Positions 26,535-33,261 of a stretch of DNA of 51,656 nt are shown here, piece after piece. Both the position numbers and the translations under genes were made by a program. Position 1 is the stretch's first letter. Each line of letters starts with the position of its first letter. Location of the stretch: contig CALWNQ010000020.1 in the NCBI GenBank assembly GCA_944382875.1, positions 1-51,656 of the forward strand, read 5' to 3'. Below the pieces are notes generated by a model. That model was not told the DNA's origin, did no database searches, and saw only the letters and a list, made by a program, of their open reading frames with translations. Origin of the DNA: an uncultured Clostridia bacterium (GTDB lineage Bacteria; Bacillota; Clostridia; Oscillospirales; Ruminococcaceae).

Positions 26535-28829
26535 ATGATTACACAAATCAGAAAACGCAACGGCGATCTGGTGGATTTCAATCCACAGAAGATTGAAGAT
26601 GCAATCCACAAAGCCAATATCGCCGTTCAAGACGAAAAGATACCGGCCAAAGAACTCAAATCCCTCACCCAGACGGTTGTCAACAGTCTGCCTGCCGACC
26701 AGATCCCCACTGTGGAACAGGTGCAGGATAAGGTAGAGGAAGCGCTCATTGCGGCGGACTATGCCAAAACTGCCAAGGCATATATCCTTTACCGTGCAGA
26801 GCACGCCAAAATCCGCCAAAGTGAAGCGGACCTGATGGATATCTACAAAGAGCTGACCTTTGCTTATGCTAAAGACGCCGACATCAAACGTGAAAACGCC
26901 AATATCGACGCTGATACCGCCATGGGTACTATGTTGAAGTATGGTTCCGAAGGATCCAAATACTTCATGGATAATTACATTCTTCCCAAAGATATCGCGG
27001 CAGCGCATATCAACGGTGACATCCACATCCATGACAAGGATTTTTACATGCTCACCGAAACCTGCTGCCAGATCGACCTGCTGAAACTCTTCCACAACGG
27101 ATTTTTCACCGGTCACGGCTGTCTGCGGGAACCGAATTCCATCATCAGCTACTCCGCCCTCGCCTGCATCGCCATTCAGGCAAATCAGAACGAAATGCAT
27201 GGCGGCCAGAGTATTCCGAACTTTGATTTTTCGATGGCACCGGGTGTTGCCAAAACTTACCGCAAGGAATATTACAAAGCACTTGCTCAGTTTATTCAAC
27301 TGAAAGTTGGCATGCCACTTTCCGATGCGCAGGCCCTCTGCCGGGAAATGGAAAAACAGATCGCCATCCCAGTTTCCATTGCAACCGCTCCGGAGTTTGA
27401 AAAGCATCTGATCGAACGGATGCCGGCACACCAGAAAGAGCACGGGTTCCAGGAAATTTCTCCTGAACTGGCTGCTGCCGCTCACCGTTATGCGGCGGAA
27501 ACCGCTTACCGCGAAACCGACAAAGCAACCTATCAGGCAATGGAAGCTTTTGTCCACAACCTGAACACCATGAACTCCCGCGCCGGCGCGCAGGTTCCCT
27601 TCTCCTCGGTCAACTACGGCACCGACACTTCCCCGGAAGCGCAGATGGTGATCCGAAACCTCCTGTTGGCGACCGATGCTGGTTTGGGCGACGGAGAAAC
27701 CCCGATCTTCCCGGTTCAGATTTTCAAGGTAAAGGAAGGCATTAACTACAACCCCGGCGATCCGAACTACGAGCTGTTCCAGCTTGCAATCAAGACTTCC
27801 GCCAAACGACTCTTCCCTAACTTCAGCTTCATCGATGCGCCGTTCAACCTGCAATATTACAAACTCGGCGATTACAATTCCGAAGTGGCTTATATGGGCT
27901 GCCGGACCCGTGTCATGGGCAATCACCACGATCCGTCTAAAGAAGTGACATGCGGCCGCGGAAACCTCAGTTTTACCTCTATCAACCTGCCCCGTCTGGG
28001 CATTGAAGCGAAAGGGAATCTGAACAAATTCTATCAGATGCTGGACGACCGCATTGATCTGGTGATCCGCCAGCTTCTTCACCGCTTTAAAATCCAGTGT
28101 ACCAAAAAGGTGCGGAACTATCCGTTCCTGATGGGACAGGGGATTTGGATCGATTCTGACAACCTTACAATGGACGACAGCGTAGCCGAAGTCTTGAAAC
28201 ACGGTACACTCAGCGTTGGATTTATCGGACTTGCGGAAACACTGAAAGCTTTGACCGGCAAGCATCACGGCGAAAGTGAAGAAAGCCAGAAGTTGGGACT
28301 TGAAATCATTTCGCACATGCGGAAACGGATGGATGACGAGTCCGAAAAAACAGGTCTGAACTTCACCCTGCTGGCAACTCCCGCAGAAGGCTTGTCCGGA
28401 CGTTTTGTCCGCATCGACCAGAAGATCTATGGCAAAATCCCTGGGATTACCGACCGGGATTATTATACAAACTCCTTCCATATTCCGGTTTATTTCCCCA
28501 TCAAGGCCTTCCGGAAAATCCAGCTGGAAGCTCCCTACCACGCACTGACCAACGCCGGACACATCAGTTATGTGGAACTGGATGGCGACACCTGCAAAAA
28601 CCTCAAAGCCTTTGAAGCGGTCATCCGCTGCATGAAGGAAGCTGGAATCGGCTACGGTTCGGTCAACCATCCAGTCGACCGCGATCCGGTCTGCGGCTAT
28701 ACCGGCGTCATCAATGACGTCTGCCCCCGCTGCGGGCGCCGTGAAGGAGAACCTGTAAGTATTGAACGCTTGAACGAACTCCGCAAGAAATATCCGGATG
28801 TTCCGCTGCATTACGACTGCACCCACTAA
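26535..28829 (+). CDS. nrdD: Anaerobic ribonucleoside-triphosphate reductase, large chain lacking its glycyl-radical tail
   Basis: From ATG 26535 (GGAGGAAGAGG upstream) the protein is 764 residues; the frame extends to 26448 but without an SD. An ATP-cone regulatory domain comes first (about 1-95, ITQIRKRNGDLVDFNPQKIE). The barrel follows with HINGDIHIHDKDFY, MHGGQSIPNFDFSMAPGV and the cysteine-containing YMGCRTRVMGNHH segment. Near the end VCGYTGVINDVCPRCGRREG forms the zinc-site region. The chain then stops at YDCTH without the RxxGYL glycyl-radical segment, which is encoded separately by the next gene. It reduces NTPs to dNTPs without oxygen after activation by NrdG. Confidence 0.93.
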   Translation: MITQIRKRNGDLVDFNPQKIEDAIHKANIAVQDEKIPAKELKSLTQTVVNSLPADQIPTVEQVQDKVEEALIAADYAKTAKAYILYRAEHAKIRQSEADLMDIYKELTFAYAKDADIKRENANIDADTAMGTMLKYGSEGSKYFMDNYILPKDIAAAHINGDIHIHDKDFYMLTETCCQIDLLKLFHNGFFTGHGCLREPNSIISYSALACIAIQANQNEMHGGQSIPNFDFSMAPGVAKTYRKEYYKALAQFIQLKVGMPLSDAQALCREMEKQIAIPVSIATAPEFEKHLIERMPAHQKEHGFQEISPELAAAAHRYAAETAYRETDKATYQAMEAFVHNLNTMNSRAGAQVPFSSVNYGTDTSPEAQMVIRNLLLATDAGLGDGETPIFPVQIFKVKEGINYNPGDPNYELFQLAIKTSAKRLFPNFSFIDAPFNLQYYKLGDYNSEVAYMGCRTRVMGNHHDPSKEVTCGRGNLSFTSINLPRLGIEAKGNLNKFYQMLDDRIDLVIRQLLHRFKIQCTKKVRNYPFLMGQGIWIDSDNLTMDDSVAEVLKHGTLSVGFIGLAETLKALTGKHHGESEESQKLGLEIISHMRKRMDDESEKTGLNFTLLATPAEGLSGRFVRIDQKIYGKIPGITDRDYYTNSFHIPVYFPIKAFRKIQLEAPYHALTNAGHISYVELDGDTCKNLKAFEAVIRCMKEAGIGYGSVNHPVDRDPVCGYTGVINDVCPRCGRREGEPVSIERLNELRKKYPDVPLHYDCTH

Positions 28830-28862
28830 AGTCTATTTTCAAATAACAAAGGAGTCCTTACT

Positions 28863-29021
28863 ATGACAGAAATCAAGAATCAGAAAGACGTAAAATCTAT
28901 CGGCGAAGGTGTGGCTTTTGAAAGAATCCGCCGTATTACCGGCTACCTCGTTGGAACAACTGAGCGTTTCAACAACGCAAAACGGGCCGAGGAGAAAGAC
29001 CGTGTCAAACACTGCATCTAA
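28863..29021 (+). CDS. Stand-alone glycyl-radical domain of anaerobic ribonucleotide reductase
   Basis: This 52-residue gene is preceded by SD AAAGGAG 8 nt before ATG 28863. Its protein carries FERIRRITGYLVGTTERFNN and KRAEEKDRVKH, the C-terminal segment of fused NrdD proteins. The radical glycine should be G27 in RRITGYL. nrdD upstream ends cleanly with its zinc site and stop codon, so the two genes together make one enzyme. The arrangement is not a sequencing frameshift, because a spacer with a good SD and a start codon separates them. It overlaps nrdG by 20 nt. Separate radical domains such as GrcA exist for pyruvate formate-lyase as repair parts; here it appears to be the only copy for this nrdD. 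Confidence 0.85.
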   Translation: MTEIKNQKDVKSIGEGVAFERIRRITGYLVGTTERFNNAKRAEEKDRVKHCI

Positions 29022-29508
29022 ACTCCGGATCAGCGGGATCGTCTCCGAATCCATCGTAGACGGTCCAGGAATCCGTTATACAATCTTTACGCAGGGATGT
29101 CCCCACCACTGCCCCGGCTGTCACAATCCGCAGACACATGATTTTGCGGGCGGCCACGATGCCGATATCGACGCCATTCTGCGGGAAGTTGCGGAAGATC
29201 CTCTGCTGCAGGGCGTAACTTTCTCCGGAGGCGAACCATTTTGTCAGCCGGAGGCGTTGCTCCCCATTGCAAAAGCAGTCAAGGAAATGGGAAAAGATCT
29301 GGTTGTCTATTCTGGCTACACACTGGAACAGTTGCTGGAACTTTCCAAAGAACGTCCCGCAATCGGCGAACTGCTCCGCACTTGTGATACATTGGTGGAT
29401 GGCCCTTATGTCGAAGCACTGCGGGATATCGACCTTCTCTTCCGCGGCAGCAGCAACCAACGGATTATTGATCTTCATAAAGCCTTACACGAACAAAATC
29501 CCGTCTAA
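29002..29508 (+). CDS. nrdG: Anaerobic ribonucleotide reductase activating protein
   Basis: From GTG 29002 (SD GAGGAG, 7 nt) the protein is 168 residues. It is a radical SAM activase with the cluster motif CPHHCPGC (CxxxCxxC) in IFTQGCPHHCPGCHNPQTHD, the SAM-binding FSGGEPFCQ, and VDGPYVEAL near the C-terminus. It generates the glycyl radical, here presumably on the separate 52-residue protein. The start lies inside the end of that small gene, so translation is coupled. Confidence 0.93.
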   Translation: MSNTASKLRISGIVSESIVDGPGIRYTIFTQGCPHHCPGCHNPQTHDFAGGHDADIDAILREVAEDPLLQGVTFSGGEPFCQPEALLPIAKAVKEMGKDLVVYSGYTLEQLLELSKERPAIGELLRTCDTLVDGPYVEALRDIDLLFRGSSNQRIIDLHKALHEQNPV

Positions 29509-29528
29509 AAAGACGGGATTTTTTCTTT
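29497..29528 (+). terminator. Terminator of the nrd operon
   Basis: AATCCCGTCT (29497-29506) pairs with AGACGGGATT (29511-29520), followed by TTTTCTTT. It overlaps the nrdG stop codon. Confidence 0.85.
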
Positions 29529-29534
29529 ATATAC

Positions 29535-29559
29535 AAAAGGAACGCCTTTATGACGTTCC
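29535..29559 (-). terminator. Terminator of the PocR-AraC gene
   Basis: GGAACG (29539-29544) pairs with CGTTCC (29554-29559). On the minus strand the stem is followed by TTTTGT. It includes the last codons of the regulator gene. Confidence 0.55.
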
Positions 29560-30807
29560 CTGTGCATCCTCTTCTAATGAAACCGGTTTTGCTACAACTC
29601 CGCGGCTGTCCCGATATTTTTTCGGAGAAATTCCAACCATCTTTTTGAATACCCGCGTAAAATAGCTTTGGTCTTCAAATCCACAAAGATTGGCAATATC
29701 AATCAAGCTAACTTCTTTGTCAAGCAGAAGAATTTTGCTTTTCTCTATCCGGACACGATTGATATAATTGGTCAGGCTTTCCCCGATCTCCTCTTTGAAA
29801 ATACTACTGAGGTACGCTTTGCTCAAAAAGGCATTGCGCGCAATTTCATCCAGTGTGAGCTTTTTGTCAAAATTCGCCCGGACATATTCCATGGTCTTAT
29901 ATACCGCGTCGATATGTTTGATCCGGGAGAAATCAAAAGTATAATCGATAAAACGGTGCATAATGCCGGTTAACCAAACACTCAGCTCTTCAATCGACTG
30001 GAATTGCTCGATCTTTTGGATATATTCGTTGTTAAACCCAAATATTTCCTGTACATCCGCACCTGCATCAATGCTCGCACGGGAAATGAGCACAACCAGT
30101 TCCATGACACGCGCTTTAATTTCGTCCAGATTGAAATTACTCAGGAAGAAAATTTCTCCAAGCAGCTGGTTCAATAGTTCCCGGGAGCCGGCTTTATCCC
30201 GGCTCCGAATCATTGCCTGTAACTTTTTCTCCGATTCAATCGGATATGGCATCTCCCCACCTCTGGCCATATACTGCTCTTTTACATCATATATGGCATT
30301 CAGAAGGCGCTCCTGCTCATACACAAAATTGCCCGCTTTGCTGTGTGGTACACCACTGATCATAAACGTAACAGAAGCCAATACTTCTGAGAGGTCTGTT
30401 ACCTGGCGGGGCGTCATTTCCGGAAGATTGGCAACCTGAGAAACCATTTCACCGCAAGGAAGCTCCTGCAGTGTATCCTGCATACTTCCCATAATAATCG
30501 GTCCAGCAATTAAGCCGCCTGCAAGATTCCCAGTTTCATCTGAAACAGATGAGGCAACGAATACCAATCCGATTGGGCAATAATAGATGTATTTGCCATT
30601 CCAACGATAGGCTTCCGAACAACCGTAACAGTGGGTATACTGCCGCATCTGCTTGTAATTTTCACAGTACCTGCAAAATCCAGTTTGTTCGGTATCCCGT
30701 TCCAGAAAATCGTGAACCGCCATATCAATAACCGAACATTCCACGCCGCACAGACCAGAAAAATGCCGACTATATTTGAAACAACGATCCTGCAGCGATT
30801 TTTCCAC
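29548..30807 (-). CDS. PocR-domain AraC-family transcriptional regulator
   Basis: About 419 residues from GTG 30807 (GGAGG 7 nt upstream; TTG 30810 is 4 nt from it and less likely). The N-terminal half (about 10-170) is a PocR sensory domain with the cysteine-rich stretch FCRYCENYKQ...HCYGCSEAY...YYCPIGLVF. The C-terminal 100 residues are an AraC double helix-turn-helix (LTLDEIARNAFLSKAYLSSI and the VSLIDIANLCGFEDQSYFTR segment). PocR-type regulators control propanediol/cobalamin use and corrinoid methyltransferase operons. It follows the ASKHA protein gene by about 70 bp and is the last gene of that set. Confidence 0.85.
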   Translation of the reverse strand: MEKSLQDRCFKYSRHFSGLCGVECSVIDMAVHDFLERDTEQTGFCRYCENYKQMRQYTHCYGCSEAYRWNGKYIYYCPIGLVFVASSVSDETGNLAGGLIAGPIIMGSMQDTLQELPCGEMVSQVANLPEMTPRQVTDLSEVLASVTFMISGVPHSKAGNFVYEQERLLNAIYDVKEQYMARGGEMPYPIESEKKLQAMIRSRDKAGSRELLNQLLGEIFFLSNFNLDEIKARVMELVVLISRASIDAGADVQEIFGFNNEYIQKIEQFQSIEELSVWLTGIMHRFIDYTFDFSRIKHIDAVYKTMEYVRANFDKKLTLDEIARNAFLSKAYLSSIFKEEIGESLTNYINRVRIEKSKILLLDKEVSLIDIANLCGFEDQSYFTRVFKKMVGISPKKYRDSRGVVAKPVSLEEDAQGTS

Positions 30808-30880
30808 CAATAGTCCTCCCTTAATTGTATGTTTTCAACAAATTATTTATCAAATATATTCTACCACAAAATGTCGAAAA

Positions 30881-32443
30881 TTACAACTCCGGGATTTCAA
30901 ACATCATGGATTCCATATATTGATCGCTGAAATACGGGTTGGAAGAAAGATCCACCGTTTCCATCCGTTCTGCGATCTGTTCTGCTTCTGTGTAAAAACT
31001 TTTTTTCTGCAACAACATCGCCGCACCTTCGAGTGCTGCGTTACCAAGAACTTCTGCTTTCTGAACAAGTTCCTTTGGGAAGAGGCCAATTACCGCAGCA
31101 TTCTCCACCGAAATATGGCTGCCAAAACCACCGGCGATAACAAAACGCTCCACTTTTTCAGGTGTCAGTCCTGCTTCATGCAAGAGGGTACAAATGCCGG
31201 CACAAATTGCCGCTTTTGCAAGCTGAACTGCCCGGATATCCTTCTGCGTAAAAAGGGTATTCTTTCCAAAACGGAACGCAAGGGTACTTCCCGCTTCGTC
31301 CATATGATCAGTATAGCTGTGATCCTCTTCCAACAAAAGCCCAGTTTCATCTACAGCTCCGATTTTTAGCAGAAGAGCTACCGCATCTATTACTCCTGAA
31401 CCGCAAATACCAGCATCCGGCAAATCTCCCACTGTCTCTGTTTTGATCTCATTTTCATCTAACCAGATACGGCGAATCGCTCCGCCCAAAGCCGACATCC
31501 CCATATAAATCCCGGCTCCCTCGAGCGCTGGTCCAGCTGCTGTTGAACTGCAATACATTTTCCCATTGTGAATCAACGCGATTTCTCCGTTGGTACCCAC
31601 ATCGATCAGCAGCGCAGTTTTCGTATCCTCCGCAATTCCGCTTGCGAGGACCGCCGTTGTGATATCTCCCCCAACAAAAGCCGAATTGCAGCGGGTAAGG
31701 TAACATTCCGCATTCGGCGCTGCAGTAAAACGGAGCGGAACTGTTTTGCCAAACAGCTCATCTGCATCAAATGGCGCATGGGACAGGCAATCAACATCCC
31801 GATTGGTCAGCAAATAAAGCATGGTTGTATTTCCAGTAATCACAACTCTTTGGAATATCTCCCCTGCCACACCGGATTTTTGGGATAATTCTGTCAGCAA
31901 ACGTTCGATACACTGCTGCACAGCCTCTGCCATAGCAGGGCCATCGCCATCCAAGGAACGCTCAATACGGGAAATAACATCGGCTCCGAACTTTTCCTGC
32001 GGATTCTGTTCACAGGCATACGCAAGTTCTTCCCCACTGGAAAGATCGATCAGCACAGCAGCGACTGTCGTGGTACCAATATCTACCGCCGCACTGTATC
32101 CGGTAGCTTCATCCCGCTCAAAGCTGCGGGAAACCGCATCGGTCTGAATAATGGATATATCGCTCTTCTGCTGCAAAACCACTTCGGCATCTCCGGTGAT
32201 TCTGGTGCGGCAGGAAAGCCGGATGCCGGCCGCGATATCTTCTTCTGTAAGCAGTTTCTTTTCTTCACTCGAAAGCGGCGAAAGAGATCCTTTCGCAGTT
32301 ACACGGCATTTTCCGCAGCGACCGTTTCCAGCACAAGGCAGATCCAGCGGCATTCCACACTGAGCAAGTGCCTCCGACAGATACATTTCTTCCGAAACCG
32401 TGCAAACCTGTTTTGTTTTACCGTTCCATACTGTCAGTTTCAT
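30881..32443 (-). CDS. ASKHA-domain [2Fe-2S] protein, corrinoid-activation type (RACo/RamA-like)
   Basis: The 520-residue protein begins with a plant-type ferredoxin domain: cysteines 37, 43, 46 and 78 in the pattern C-x5-C-x2-C-x31-C (LPCAGNGRCGKCRV). A linker follows, then an actin-like ATPase fold (DUF4445) with AAVDIGTTTVAAVLIDL, ALLIDVGTNGEIALI and FVIAGGFGSHI. Such proteins use ATP to reduce the inactive Co(II) form of corrinoid proteins to Co(I). It overlaps the DUF2284 gene by 4 nt (ATGA). No corrinoid protein or methyltransferase gene lies nearby, so its partner must be encoded elsewhere. Confidence 0.85.
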   Translation of the reverse strand: MKLTVWNGKTKQVCTVSEEMYLSEALAQCGMPLDLPCAGNGRCGKCRVTAKGSLSPLSSEEKKLLTEEDIAAGIRLSCRTRITGDAEVVLQQKSDISIIQTDAVSRSFERDEATGYSAAVDIGTTTVAAVLIDLSSGEELAYACEQNPQEKFGADVISRIERSLDGDGPAMAEAVQQCIERLLTELSQKSGVAGEIFQRVVITGNTTMLYLLTNRDVDCLSHAPFDADELFGKTVPLRFTAAPNAECYLTRCNSAFVGGDITTAVLASGIAEDTKTALLIDVGTNGEIALIHNGKMYCSSTAAGPALEGAGIYMGMSALGGAIRRIWLDENEIKTETVGDLPDAGICGSGVIDAVALLLKIGAVDETGLLLEEDHSYTDHMDEAGSTLAFRFGKNTLFTQKDIRAVQLAKAAICAGICTLLHEAGLTPEKVERFVIAGGFGSHISVENAAVIGLFPKELVQKAEVLGNAALEGAAMLLQKKSFYTEAEQIAERMETVDLSSNPYFSDQYMESMMFEIPEL

Positions 32444-33003
32444 TTGGATTCCTCCGCATCATTAAACAGACACATGCCAAAATAAGTAACTGTATTGACG
32501 CCGTTGATGTACTTCATGGATACGCGGGAAGCAAGCTGGGATACCGCTACACCATAAGCCTCCAGCGACGCCAGTGCCTTGTCCGGAAAACGGCAGGGCT
32601 GATTATCCTCTTTGGCACAACGCTCGCAGTAATGACATCCGCCGGCGGAAAGATGCAGGAAATCTCCTTTCCAGTTATCTTTTGTCTTTTCAATAAAATC
32701 CCTGGTATACCGATTATGAGATGCTGCTACTTTCATCATTCCTTCAAAGTCATAGGAATCTTCAATCTCGCCGATTGTCTGATAAACAACTGCATATGAA
32801 TACTTTTTCGCCTTTTCGATCAGCTCATCAATCGGGCCGACCGCTGGCGGGCAGGTCCAGCATTTGCCATAACGTCCGCATTGGTTGCTTTCACATGCTT
32901 TGCGGAAAACCGGGTCAAACGGAATATTTTCTGCCGCAATCAAACCGGCGTTTGTAAATCCCATTTCTTTTGCTATATCACATAAAAATGTATATTTTTC
33001 CAT
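32440..33003 (-). CDS. DUF2284 family metal-binding protein
   Basis: The 187-residue protein has two cysteine clusters: CGRYGKCWTCPPAVG (about 42-56) and GGCHYCERCAKEDNQPC (about 122-138), the second resembling an iron-sulfur site. This matches DUF2284, whose function is unproven but which is often found with corrinoid methyltransferase activation genes. It is the first of the three-gene set with the ASKHA protein and the PocR-AraC regulator. SD AAGGAG precedes ATG 33003. Confidence 0.78.
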   Translation of the reverse strand: MEKYTFLCDIAKEMGFTNAGLIAAENIPFDPVFRKACESNQCGRYGKCWTCPPAVGPIDELIEKAKKYSYAVVYQTIGEIEDSYDFEGMMKVAASHNRYTRDFIEKTKDNWKGDFLHLSAGGCHYCERCAKEDNQPCRFPDKALASLEAYGVAVSQLASRVSMKYINGVNTVTYFGMCLFNDAEESK

Positions 33004-33123
33004 AGTGCCTACTCCTTTGCCATTTTACTCTCTTTTATCTTATCGTGTTTCTTCGGAAAGGTCTATCAAATTTTTTGAAGTTTTTTCATTTTTTATGGGA
33101 TTCCTTTCTATAATGTATAAAAA

Positions 33124-33138
33124 TTACCAATTTGGTAA
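33124..33138. promoter_or_regulatory. Palindromic operator candidate before the mannosidase
   Basis: TTACCAATTTGGTAA is a perfect palindrome around one central base. It lies between the divergent DUF2284 and mannosidase genes, about 55 bp upstream of the mannosidase -35 and 10 bp after an isolated TATAAT (33109-33114). No regulator gene in the window points to it. Confidence 0.35.
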
Positions 33139-33190
33139 ATCCCATTGAATTTCGAACGGATTTTTCTCTACAAAAAACTGCCCTCCCTTC

Positions 33191-33219
33191 TTGCTTTTCT
33201 GTTCAGAATTCCGTATAAT
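33191..33219 (+). promoter_or_regulatory. alpha-Mannosidase promoter
   Basis: TTGCTT (33191-33196), a 17-bp spacer and TATAAT (33214-33219), giving a leader of about 36 nt. Confidence 0.65.
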
Positions 33220-33261
33220 AAAGATGAAATTATTTTCAAAGTGATGGAAAGGAAGGATATT

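Noticed and set aside
26445-28826. A 793-codon open frame antisense to almost the whole of nrdD
   Set aside because: It mirrors nrdD codon by codon, has no SD or homology, and such antisense frames arise from the codon bias of the real gene.
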